The notes under the pieces are model-generated. The model made no database searches and was not told where the DNA came from. It saw only the letters and a program-made list of their open reading frames with translations. Shown one piece after another: positions 22,258 through 31,645 of a DNA stretch of 64,000 nucleotides (the stretch's first letter is position 1; each line of letters opens with the position of its first letter). Origin of the DNA: Branchipolynoe longqiensis (lineage: Eukaryota > Annelida > Polychaeta > Phyllodocida > Polynoidae); contig CM059187.1 of the NCBI GenBank assembly GCA_030323885.1, positions 121,310,593 to 121,374,592 of the forward strand, read 5' to 3'. Position numbers and translations under genes: made by a program.

Positions 22258-22361
22258 AACATATATACACATACCCCTCCTCCCTTCCCGACTACTGCTC
22301 GACATTAGACCCTCCAGAACCGACCCCACAGTAGCCAACCGCCGGCCGACTGTTTTTAGGT

Positions 22362-22390
22362 CACCGGAACCGGAAGTAGTGACGTTACCA
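22362..22390 (+). promoter_or_regulatory. ETS-like and CRE-like motif pair
   Basis: ACCGGAAGT (ETS core CCGGAAGT, 22370-22377) is followed at once by TGACGTTA (22380-22387), a half-CRE. Tight ETS/CRE pairs occur in TATA-less promoters. No exon is assigned downstream. Confidence 0.3.
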
Positions 22391-22633
22391 GCATATGGTA
22401 GGAGGTGGCCCGTAGAATGAAGTGTTTCCGTTTGCGCGGCACCTTGATGAATAATAAAGTGCTGGCTTGTTTTTGTTTTTATTCTTTGCTGCAGTTAGCT
22501 GCCTTCCACGGAGACTGATTATTTGTGAAATTCGGTGTGTGAGGAACTGATAGTAGTAGTAATTAATCAGCAGGAAGTTTCTTTTATTATAAATAGCTAA
22601 CTTCGGAAATATTTGAAGTAAAATCGGGCCAAA

Positions 22634-22990
22634 TTAAAGCTGCAGAGTCCGATGAAAACATCAAATTTTCAAAACCAAAATAATTATATAAATTTGATTC
22701 TACATATATAACTTAGATAGTTGTGCACTTATTAAGCATTTGTCGTCACATAAAAGGGAATACTGAAGCAATTTAATAGAACCTGCTACTGCAGAAGTCT
22801 ATGATGTGAGTTTTGGTGTGTTTTCCAAAAATAATTTTGCATGTTTGCACTTCAAATATCTCAAAAGGTAACCATCTAAGATTTTAAAAAATTACTTCCA
22901 ACTAAACTAATGTATGTTATAACGATCAACCTATTATATTCATCTCAGAAAATGCCAGAAACTCATAACCATCAGACTATGCAACTTTAA
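22634..22990 (+). mobile_element. TTAA-flanked MITE, complete copy
   Basis: TTAA at both extremes. Terminal inverted repeat AGCTGCAGAGTCCGATGA against AACCATCAGACTATGCAACT. 357 bp, A/T-rich, no frame. TTAA duplication is the hallmark of piggyBac-type integration, but TTAA may instead belong to the terminus. Confidence 0.82.
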
Positions 22991-23007
22991 TTGTGGGATC
23001 TTTATAT

Positions 23008-23491
23008 ATATGAGTCAGGATCACAAAAAGAGGCCAATTGGGGAGAGTTGTCGGCATCGAGCATGGATGTCAGCATCGATCTGTATAATTATAATTTTGC
23101 ATTGACAGAGGTTTTGGAAAGTCCTTAAATTTATCCTGAATGAAAAGGTTGAGAAAATACAACAACCTTATTTGTTTTTAGGATAATTTAATATAAAACA
23201 AAGAAATGCACTACACTTTAAGAATTGCGACGCCGACATCTGTTTAAGTTGTCGGCGTCGATCATTGGATGTCGCCGTCGATCGTCATAATTATAGTTTA
23301 GCATTGACAGAGGTGTTGGAAAGTCCTTAAATGTATCCTGAATGTAAAGGTCGAGAAAATACAACAACCATATTTGTTTCTAGGATAATTTAATATGAAA
23401 CAAAGAAATGCACAACACTTTAAGAATTGCAATGCCGACATCTTCAATTGACCACAAATTGGCCCATTTTCGTGAGGCTGACTCATATATA
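23008..23491. mobile_element. Composite element: inverted termini around two 195-bp direct repeats
   Basis: Termini ATATATATGAGTCAGGATCA, CAAAAAGAGGCCAATT and their inverted counterpart (GGCCCATTTTCGTGAGGCTG, ACTCATATATAT) bracket two tandem copies starting at about 23050 and 23250. Each copy has GTTGTCGGCATCGA-type starts, GCATTGACAGAGGT, GGAAAGTCCTTAAAT and a GCGACGCCGACATC-type end. Confidence 0.75.
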
Positions 23492-23494
23492 TCT

Positions 23495-23565
23495 TTCCAT
23501 GTAGCAACAAATGGTTAATAAGCGTGCCAGTATCTAAGTTGGATACGTAGAGTGAAATCCAGATG
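23495..23565 (-). mobile_element. TTAA-type MITE internal fragment
   Basis: AATGGTTAATAAGCGTGCCA, GTATCTAAGTTGGATACGTA and GAGTGAAATC match interior positions of the copy at 30718. No ends present. Its position next to the composite element suggests that element landed in a MITE. Confidence 0.6.
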
Positions 23566-23874
23566 GGTGTTACAGCTTTGCGGTCTGCGGTTTATCTATT
23601 CATAAATCGTACGGGTCACCGCAAGGTACCTTGCGGTTTGTGTTGAACTTTTTACAGATCTTTAATATATAAAAACATCATAACTTTCTTAATATTGATC
23701 ACACAAACATGAATTTTGTACCATATAGTCCAGTGGCAGAACCCCATATTTTCCCCAAAGCTTGCAATTTCTCCTTACAAGCAGTTCTCTGCCTTTTTAT
23801 TGGTCCATGCCATCTAGAAACAGAATCCGGTGGGTGTGACCTTCACACTGACTTGGCTTTTTCATAATCCAAGA

Positions 23875-24175
23875 TGGGGGACAAAATGGCCACACAAATT
23901 CCACAAAGATTCTAGAAATGCCATAGTTTCCGAACGAGTAGACGTAGGAAGGTGATTTTGGGGTATAGATATAGGATTTTGTGGCCAGGGAATCTGTTTC
24001 TGTCATAAATGTGATGCTTCAATGTAGTGCTAGGCATGAAAATCCAAAATGGCCACCAAACTATTAGAAAAGCCATAAATTGTGAACGAATTGACTTGAG
24101 AAGGTGATCTTGCAATCTAGGCATATGTTTTTTTGGTCAAGGAATCCATTTCCATTATTTTCATCAAGATTGATC
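23875..24175. repeat. Diverged direct duplication of about 150 bp
   Basis: Two copies share AAAATGGCCAC, GCCATA, GAACGA.T.GAC, GAAGGTGAT, GGTCAAGGAATCCATTTC or its variant, and CATAAATGTGATGC or ATCAAGAT. Frames through it carry stops. Confidence 0.65.
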
Positions 24176-24570
24176 GAGCATATGTTGAGGAATTAACCAA
24201 TACAGCCACCAAAATGACAGTAATATTGATAGTCATTTTAAGACCTTTTCATTGCTGTCAACAAAGGTGACCGTATGGTGTTGTGGCGTGATTGCGGCAT
24301 TGCAAGTTTCCGAAGTTAAGATAACTTCAACTTAAAACAACCGCAACCCCTTGCACTGCGCAAAAAAACGTACGGCAATCATAACCCGCCGTACGGTCTA
24401 GCCGATGCGACGGCGGCTTAGGCATTTGTGACCGAGGCATAAAAGTAAACCTCCCGATATTTGTACCGGAGCAGCCAACTGTCAACAGACCCCAATGTCT
24501 TTTACATCACCTCCTCAATTTACTGTGTCGACTCTCAATCTCATGTCAACCAAGACCTGGCAGTCCTACT

Positions 24571-24907
24571 TGGTTGTTGGAGTTGTACGTCCTAGCAACA
24601 TCGAAGGTCAAATCAGGATGGGCACTGACTTCTGACAGTGCACACTCATGGCAACTTTATAGTGCTCCTCCACTGGGAAATCAGGCTGCCTGCATCATGA
24701 CTCAATATCCCATTCAGTCACATCCTGCTACTGAGCCAACCATTCCTTGCCCTATCCTAATAATGCCGAGTGTCTGGCTAGGAAGCGTCAACTATCAATT
24801 TTTAAGTCATTGGTTTGACTCGACCAGGGTTCGAACCTGTATGTTCGAATCCCACCAACTACCAAAACAGGAGACGGACGCTCAACTCATTCGACCATCC
24901 CGTCTGG
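24571..24907 (-). mobile_element. SINE-A, full length, minus strand
   Basis: Inverted tail GGTTGTTGGAGTTGTACGTC through the inverted head (CAAAACAGGAGACGGACGCT, CATTCGACCATCCCGTCTGG). Flanks ACCTGGCAGTCCTA and CCCTGGTAGTCCTA form a decayed target duplication. Confidence 0.93.
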
Positions 24908-25399
24908 TCCCTGGTAGTCCTATGTGATGGTGTGACATACATTCACCAGTCTGGTTGCCCGTTGTGGTTTTCATCTTTTCTCGAAATGTTGCTAGTTTTA
25001 ATTAGTTCACCAAGTTTAAATATGCACTCGAGTCTTGGATACCAATCAGCATTGCCCACGATCTGGATAGCATCACACACAAAAATTATATTTAACAGTA
25101 GATTTGTGTGATTGAATGTTTGGTTGAACCATTAAAGGTGCTGTACAGGAAGGAAATTAAATCATTTCCGCCAGCAAGCCGCTCTCTAATGTCAGTGGTT
25201 GACCTAGTGTTTGTGGATAGCAGATCACCCCATCACCAAGCCGCCCTCTGGTGTCAGTGGAAGAACTATTGTTGTGGGTAGAAACTCACCGTGCAGCATG
25301 TTCTGCCAGAAAAGTCCCATTAAGGATTTCCACAACCAGCCTGCCCTTTGATGGCAGTTGCAGGAATTAATGCCATGGTTAACAGCTCACTGCGCATGC

Positions 25400-25830
25400 T
25401 CCGTGGAAAAGGTCTAATGCCTGACACATTCCCTTGGACTGGCACAAACCAGAAATTGACTTATTCGCATCGCGCAATAACAAAAAGTTACATAAATATG
25501 TGTTGTGGCATCCAGAGCGAGAAGCCTGGAGAGTAGACGCATTCTCATTAATTTGGAATAATAAATTCTATTACATATTTCCACCATTCAGCATTATCAG
25601 CAGAGTGGCCAGGAAGATCAAGATGGATCACACAAATGCAGTACTGGTAGTACCAGCATGGGAAACACAACTATGGCTAGCGGCAATAACATCAGCAGCA
25701 AAAGACGTGGTCAGATTCCCAAGAGAAAGGAACAACCTACAACATCAGGGACCACTAACAGTCCACCGAGATGTGTCGACAACACCCCTTTTGGCATTCC
25801 TTTTTTTTTTTAACATTTAGAACAATTTGG
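25400..25830 (+). pseudogene. DIRS-like RNase H / RT C-terminal remnant
   Basis: From 25434 the frame reads EIDLFASRNNKK, then DAFSLIW..KFYYIFPPFSII, then VLVVPAWETQLW. This order (DLFAS, DAFS.W, PPFS.I, .LVVP.W..Q.W) is typical of the RNase H end of DIRS-type retrotransposon polymerases. It is 5'-truncated: the RT palm motifs are absent upstream, and a T homopolymer and stop end the frame near 25810. Non-functional remnant. Confidence 0.8.
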
Positions 25831-25844
25831 TTTAGACAAAATAA

Positions 25845-26711
25845 TGAATGAAAGACTTCTTTCACATGCCTGGAGGAAAGGAACGGTGAAATTATACACA
25901 AGTTATTTAAAGAAATGGAGAATTCATTGCCTTCTAAAAGGAGTAAAACCATTAAAACCTACAATAGCCCAAAATATTAAGATTGCTAAGAATCCTAGAA
26001 GATGAAGGATTAGGATTTGGTGCAATTAATGCAGAAAGATGTGCGCTTTCAATAATTCTACCAAGAATAGATGGACAAACGATTGGAAAACATCAGTTGG
26101 TACACTAGTTCATTAGATCGGTGTATGAAAGAAATCAACCCAAACCCAAATATAATAGGTTTTGGGATGTGTCGATAGTATTTAAGTTATTCAAGTCATG
26201 GCAAAGCAATAGACATTTATCAATGAAGGAACTAGGATTTAAGTTGGCAGTGCTATTACTGCTAGTGATGGGACACAGAGGCCAAACGATTGTGGCACTC
26301 TCACTGGATGGACTAGAAATAGATAAGGATGAGGCAACATTTGATTTAGAGACATTACTAAAGTCGAATTGCACAGGGGACCCACTGTCCACAGTACATG
26401 TAAATAGTTTACTGGAAGATAAACAGATATCTGTAGTTTCAGCCATTAGGGCGTATATATCAAAGTCACACAGAATTAGGAATTCCAGAAGGCCACTAAT
26501 CAACTGCATAAAGCTATCTCGAGAGACACACTCGAACGATGGACCATCAAGGTGTTTAAACAGGCAGGAGTCAATACAGGATGCTACGTATCCCACTCAA
26601 CGCATGGAGCCATGGTTTCCAAGGCAAGACAATTAGGAATCTTGGTAAAGAGAATCCTTGCACACGTTGGGTGGACGATGCTAGATCGTTTGCAAAACAT
26701 TACAACAAATG
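25845..26711 (+). pseudogene. DIRS-like tyrosine recombinase, frameshifted
   Basis: The core-binding region (HAWRKGTVKLYTSYLKKW near 25860; GAINAERCALSIIL near 26020) is followed by the catalytic domain. The longest intact frame is 26121-26636. GHRGQT (about 26270) holds the first catalytic arginine. The later HxxR motif reads HSTHGA, so the second arginine is lost. After a frame change, AHVGWT and the terminal KHYNK retain the tyrosine (codon at 26701), with a stop at 26709-26711. At least two frame changes and one in-frame stop make it a pseudogene. DIRS elements integrate with this enzyme instead of a DDE integrase. Confidence 0.82.
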
Positions 26712-26890
26712 ACTAGAGAAACCAAGCAGCCTGGCGACTCGCCTACTCACCAACTAAAGACAGGTGAGAAACAAAATTAATATTTTACACTAAACAACGT
26801 AAAGTTATAAAAGGAAAAAAAATGAGATTGCGTAAAATTCTGCCTGGGCTACGAGTAGCCAGAGGCGTAGTACCGAGGTAAAATAGTGTA

Positions 26891-27547
26891 GTTATACAAA
26901 TCTTACCTGGGTACAGATGATGGATAACTGGTGTTTTGCCGAGGTACTAGCCTCGGATAGTCGTGGGTCAGGGCCCGCCCACCCTACCCGACCACGACTA
27001 TCACGTTTCGCTAGAACGAAAAACGAAAATACAATAGTATCCATAGATAGCTAAGATAATTTGTTATCCTATAAAGTATGTAAAAGATTTCTGGACCTAG
27101 ATGTGCTTTCTTCTCCCTGACCCACGACTAACCGAGGCTAGTACCTCGGGAAAACATTAGTTATCCATCATATGTACCCGAACGGGCTCTGTGGCCGAAT
27201 AGGTATAGCACAGGCTTCGCATGCGGAAGATCGGGAGTTCGCGAGTTTGGTTCCCGGTCGAGTCAAACCAATGACTTAAAAATTTATGCTTGTCGCTTCC
27301 TAGCCTGGTGCTCGGCATTATTAGGATATGGCAAGGGCTGGTTAGCTCGGTGTCAGGATAATGTGACTGAGTGGGATATCGGGTCATGGTGCCGGTGGCC
27401 TGATTTCCCAGTGGGGCAGCACTATAAAATCGCATGAGTGCGTACTGTCACAAGTCGGTGCCTGTCCTGATAGACCTTAGATGTTGCTAGGACGTAAAAC
27501 AACAAACAAACAAACAATCATATGTACCCACATAAGATTCGTATAAC
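26891..27547. repeat. Long inverted repeat, 83-bp arms, right arm split by a SINE
   Basis: Left arm 26891-26973 (GTTATAC..GGGTACAGATGATGGATAAC..GAGGTACTAGCCTCGG..AGTCGTGGGTCAGGG). Right arm 27115-27179 plus 27530-27547, reverse complementary with roughly 10-15 percent mismatch. The loop is 141 bp and contains a smaller hairpin (GATAGTCGTGG at 26956 with CCACGACTATC at 26992). It begins 180 bp after the recombinase stop, so it may be the DIRS terminal region or an independent fold-back element. Confidence 0.85.
27180..27516 (+). mobile_element. SINE-A, full length, inserted in the inverted-repeat arm
   Basis: Head CTGTGGCCGAATAGGTATAG, B box GCGAGTTTGGTTCCCGGTCG, full body and tail GATGTTGCTAGGACGTAAAA with (CAAA)n. 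A perfect 13-bp target duplication ATCATATGTACCC at 27167-27179 and 27517-27529. Confidence 0.96.
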
Positions 27548-27603
27548 GATACTATATATATAATATGTGTGTGTGTGTATATAATATATATATTATATAT
27601 AAA

Positions 27604-27634
<31 letters not shown>

Positions 27635-27684
27635 CTATATATATAATATGTGTGTGTGTGTGTAATATATATATATATATAGTG
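27548..27684. repeat. (TA)n/(TG)n compound microsatellite
   Basis: Two similar blocks, TATATAATATGTGTGTGTGT, separated by a long TA run. Confidence 0.92.
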
Positions 27685-27894
27685 TGGTTCAACTCAAGAC
27701 GTCGGTTGGTGTATGGTGGGCATTGCGCGGCACATTTCTCTAACCCGTCATCTGTACCCACGTCACGGCGCCTGGGGCCCCGTTTGCGGCAGTGTATACA
27801 TTGTAGGCGACTGCCGTTGTGGGCGCTGGTGGTGGTGGTGGGGTGATGGGTGGGGGGCGTGGTAGGAAGTTGTGGATAGAAGGGACAAAGGGGT

Positions 27895-28015
27895 AGTTTA
27901 ATGCGGGACTTTAACGAAGGCGACGAAGCGTCAAGATGGCGGCCAAGAGCCGGGGACGCTGGCTGATGTCATTTCCGGGTTAGTCGGTTTCCCGCGCTAC
28001 GACCCCCACCAAGTT
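27895..28015 (+). promoter_or_regulatory. CpG-rich promoter-like segment with YY1, ETS and E2F words
   Basis: CAAGATGGCGGCC (YY1 core at 27933-27943), ATTTCCGGGT (inverted ETS, 27971-27980) and TTTCCCGC (E2F, 27988-27995) lie within 65 bp of CpG-rich DNA without a TATA box. This arrangement is typical of housekeeping promoters. No exon is recognisable downstream, where a SINE begins at once. Confidence 0.4.
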
Positions 28016-28020
28016 ACCAG

Positions 28021-28306
28021 GCTGATCAGACGGAATGGGCGAATGAGTTGAGCATCTGTCTCCCGTTTTGGTAGATAATGGATTTCGAACCCATGGAAAT
28101 CCGACTGTCTACCTACATTGTTCTATCGCCAGAGGCTGTTCACCTTGGAGACCTGCTGCGGATATGGGTTCGAACCCTGGTCGAGTCAAACGAATGACTT
28201 AACAATTGATAATTGTCGCTTCCTAGCCAAGTGCTTGGCATTATTAGGATATGGCAAGGACTGGTTGGCTCAGTGTTAGGATAATGTGACTGAGTGGGAT
28301 ATCAGG
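28021..28306 (+). mobile_element. SINE-A, 5' part, split by an L2/CR1-like element
   Basis: Head GAATGGGCGAATGAGTTGAG with B box, an extra segment of about 70 bp inserted in the head (28094-28165), a repeated GGGTTCGAACCCTGGTCGAG, and body to GAGTGGGATATCAGGT. The body resumes at 28833. Confidence 0.85.
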
Positions 28307-28786
28307 TGTATATAGTGATGAATGCGGCTGCCAGGTTGTTGACGGGTACAAAGAAATTTGATCACATCACTCCTGTGCTGAAATCATTACACTGGCTCCC
28401 TGTGGAGAAGAGAATTGATTTCAAGGTGCTGCTTCTTTTATATCGTGCCTTGCATGATCAGGCTCCAGAATATATGAGAGATATGCTCAAGAAGAGAACA
28501 AATGTTCAAACACTGAGCTCCACAGTCTCCAGACAGTTATCAGTTCCTCGGAGCAGACTCAAAGGCTTTGGGGATCGTGCTTTTAGTATTGCTGTCCCGA
28601 GACTGTAGAATGCTCTGCCAGGATATATCACTGATTGTAAATCTGTTGGTGCTTTTAAAAAAGGTCTTAAGACACATTTGTTTAAATCTGCTTTTAACTA
28701 GGTGAAATTTATTTTCCTGTATATTTGTTTGTTATTTAAAGCGCCTGAGAACGGCTTGCTGGATCGGGTGCTATATAAATGTTTTA

Positions 28787-28832
<46 letters not shown>
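28307..28832 (+). pseudogene. L2/CR1-type LINE 3' end, 5'-truncated
   Basis: The frame from 28315 reads AARLLTGTKKFDHITPVL, LHWLPVEKRIDFKVLLL, YRALHDQAPEYMRDML, VPRSRLKGFGDRAFSIAVPR, stop, then NALPGYI and FKKGLKTHLFKSAF. This is the conserved extreme C-terminus of L2/CR1-group reverse transcriptases. The 3' UTR ends GGTGCTATATAAATGTTTTA then (TTA)n, the usual L2-type tail. A nonsense codon (28606-28608) replaces the expected Trp before NALP. Dead 5'-truncated copy. Confidence 0.85.
28790..28832. repeat. (TTA)n tail of the L2-like element
   Basis: About 14 trinucleotide units. It marks the 3' end of the LINE fragment. Confidence 0.9.
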
Positions 28833-28833
<1 letters not shown>

Positions 28834-28927
28834 GACGGCCTGGTCTCCCTTGGGGAAGACTATAAAGTCACCATGAGTGTGCACTGTCACAAGTTGGTAC
28901 CGATCCTGATATGACCTTAGATGTTGC
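28833..28927 (+). mobile_element. SINE-A, 3' part after the LINE insertion
   Basis: Continues the copy at 28021: CGGCCTGGTCTCCCTTGGGG, CACTATAAAG-like, GTCACAAGTTGGTACCGATC, GACCTTAGATGTTGCC. About 11 bp expected at the junction is absent, consistent with a small target deletion. Confidence 0.8.
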
Positions 28928-29116
28928 CCATTCAGTCACATTATCCCGATACTGAGCTAACCAGCCCTTGCCTCATCTTATGACTGCCGAACGCCAGGCT
29001 AGGTAGCGACAAGTATCAATGTTATAAGTCACTGGTTTGACTCAGCTGGGATTCAAACTCCTAAACTTCCGCATGGGAAGTTTAAGAGTTTGATTCAGCC
29101 ACAGTATCCGGTCACC
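28928..29116 (-). mobile_element. SINE-A, 3'-truncated, minus strand
   Basis: CATTCAGTCACATTATCCCG through AACCAGCCCTTGCCTCATCT and GGTAGCGACAAGTATC to the inverted head near 29100. The tail side is missing where it abuts the previous SINE. Confidence 0.82.
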
Positions 29117-29135
29117 ACGAAGTGAGGTAGTATAA

Positions 29136-29564
29136 AGGCCCTGTCACATTACGGCGTATGGCGGGAGCGTATTCAAAACCTACGTCAAAAATGGGAAAAA
29201 GCTGCATGGGACGACGTATCGTGACCTTTGGTGACCTCGGGTGTTTTTGAGCATCTGCGTAACCTATGAGGAGCGTACGAGGAGCGTATGGGAGCATACT
29301 GTGACATTTTTTTTATGGTTTTGAGTGGCATGTGGAGCGTATGAGGAGCGTATGCGAAGTGTATGCGAAGCGTATACGAGACCTATGATATCTCTCCTCG
29401 GTCCGCCACCTGGTGGCTCCTGGGTATATAGTGCGTCGCCTTTATATACCGAGACCATAGATCGGGCATACGCCAGCATATGCTACTCATACGCCTTGCA
29501 TACGCTACGAATATGCTCCCATACGCAACTCGTAGGTTCTGCGTACGCTTCATACGCCAGAGAA
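29136..29564. mobile_element. TAA-flanked MITE, AGGCCCTGTCACATTACGGC family, right end lost
   Basis: Left end AGGCCCTGTCACATTACGGC follows TAA (29133-29135). The interior is built of GCGTATG, GAGCGTA and CATACGC words, first in one and then in inverted orientation. The expected inverted right end is absent; an A/C-only tract takes its place. Confidence 0.65.
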
Positions 29565-29565
29565 C

Positions 29566-29874
29566 CCCACCAAACAAAACAACCAACCCCACAACACCCA
29601 ACCCCAACAACACCACAAAACAAACAAACCAACCCCCACAAACACACAAACAAAAAACACAAAACACACAACCAAACCCAAACCAACAACAACAACACAC
29701 AACCAACAACACACAACCAACACACAACAACAACAACAACAAACACACACACACAAACAAACCACCCCACCCCCCAACAAACCCAAACACCCCAAAAAAA
29801 CAAAAAACACACCACAAACACACAACCCCAAAACCCAAAAACACAAAACAAAAAAACAAAACACAAACAACCAC
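29566..29874. repeat. A/C-only tract, about 305 bp
   Basis: From about 29566 the plus strand contains only A and C until ACCACCATG. It is not a simple repeat: words vary irregularly (CCAACCCC, AACAACAAC, ACACAAAC). Long minus-strand Cys/Val/Phe/Leu/Gly frames are a by-product, since a G/T-only strand cannot contain TAA, TAG or TGA. It separates two elements that each lost the adjoining end. Confidence 0.9.
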
Positions 29875-30597
29875 CATGAAAACGGCATTGGCAGCAAAGC
29901 AAATGCGAATGGCCATTGAGTTTGTTGATACGCGTAGGGGAAAAAACTTTGACTTTATTCAAAATGAATAGAAATACATTATAACAATTTGGCATAAACA
30001 TGTATGCACACATGCAATATAATGATCTTATGAATATAGCCAAGACAAAACTAGCCACAGTTATACATTCTGAGCTAAGAAACATACAATTCCACGCAAA
30101 ACAATCAGTGATATCCACATCACCATTATTAATTCTTGTTCTAAATATTAAAATGCAAAATGTGTCAACATACACTTGTTTCAGAGAAATATATAACCAA
30201 CATCTGATTAACCCTACTAATTTTCTAGTTCTACATATATGTCATTAACCATAGGATATAAATAAAAATATTAATAAAATAAGTAAAACTGACTCTGGCT
30301 ATGGCTCTAACACTATTTAGTCTCAGTGCCCAGATTTGTCTAAATCTAAATGCACATGGCATAAGATGTGCTGATTATATTGATCCAAATGCAATGGTGG
30401 ATAAAAGATTAATATCTTAATTTATTATATATATTTTTTTAGTTAGTGTTCTATGTTTCAAACAAGAGCTGAAACTAGCACATTTCATAGCTGCACCCGT
30501 GTATTAGCATGTGCCATGTGCTTCTCGTGGGTTTGTCTTGCTTTGACGCATCCCACAATGCACCGTGCCGCTGGAATGGTGATGTAGTCTATTGGTT
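29875..30597. mobile_element. Second copy of the 1.5-kb element, left-truncated
   Basis: ATGAAAACGGCATTGGCAGC resumes about 40 bp inside the left end of the element at 8410. 30296-30597 closely matches 9617-9941 and ends with GGTGATGTAGTCTATTG. The middle is rearranged relative to the first copy. Confidence 0.75.
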
Positions 30598-30717
30598 AGC
30601 AACATATGTCTAGCATCTGTAATTAGTGTGACACCCTTCTCACATTAACCAGTCGTATGTGCACTACTTGGTTGCGAGCAGGCAGGCGCGTCAAACATTC
30701 GGTACAGTTAAAGTTGC

Positions 30718-31060
30718 ATAGTCCAATGGTTTTGCTTTTTGGTAATTTTTCTGAGCTAAATATATTAAAGTGATCGTTATAATCTATGTTATTTCTGGTT
30801 GAAATAACTTTTATATTAAATGGATAAGTTTTGAGATATTTGAAATTCGATCATGTAAACTTAGTTTTGGCAAGCACGCCAAAACTCTGACACCATAGGC
30901 TTCAACAGTAACAGGTTCTATCAAACTGTCTCAGTGTTCCGTTCTATGGTGATAAATGCTTAATATGTGCATCAATATCTAGGTTAGATATGTAGAGTAA
31001 AATCTATATAATTATTTTGGTTTTGAAAATTTGATGCTTCATCAGACTATGCAGCTTTCA
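30718..31060 (-). mobile_element. TTAA-type MITE, near-complete, inverted relative to 22634
   Basis: Left TTAAAGTTGCATAGTCCAAT, right CATCAGACTATGCAGCTTTC. The right tetramer reads TTCA, one change from TTAA. Confidence 0.82.
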
Positions 31061-31204
31061 GGCTATGCGTAGCTGACATGTGTGGGCACTTAGGTGGGCA
31101 ATGGCGACCCCAAATGTGCAGTCCTGTTGTCTCTGACCACATGTTCGCTTGTACAGCCCTGTTTAGTTGAGATGTCAGGCACGGGCCGTGTATAGACCAA
31201 CAAC

Positions 31205-31645
31205 ACGGATAGCGGAGGCAATGGGGGCAGGGTAGGTGGGGTGGGGTGGGGTGGGGCTCGTGGTGGTGCAGCATTTTCATCTTTCATAATTTGATTAAAT
31301 CTGGATTTTTTATCTGGATATTTTGTTGTTGTAAATATGTATATTCTGCTGGGTCAGTTGTTTCTCAGCCTCTAAGCACTGTTCTTTTGTCAGCCTCGAA
31401 GCACTGGTCTTCCAGCTATTTTTGACATCAACATTTCTGAAAAGTATTTGTAATTGAATACCCAACTGCTATCACCTCTGCCAATTTGGATTTCCACCGC
31501 TGTGTATAATTTACAGCATCATCAAAGGCTAGTTGCTCTCATACCATGTGTGTGTGGTGTGGGACATTAGAGATCCATGATAGGCAGTATAAATCTTCAA
31601 GAAAAAGACAAACTGATGTGGAGGTATGCTTCCATGTGAATAAAA
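31205..31645. other. No recognisable gene
   Basis: G-rich GGGGTGGGGT words at 31236-31257, then A/T-rich sequence with no confident frame. Confidence 0.4.

Noticed and set aside
26135..26596. 153-codon minus frame opposite the recombinase
   Set aside because: Shadow of the plus-strand tyrosine-recombinase sequence.
29483..30175. 230-codon minus frame rich in Cys/Val/Phe
   Set aside because: Mostly the A/C-only tract, whose complement of only G and T cannot contain a stop codon. The rest is repeat sequence.
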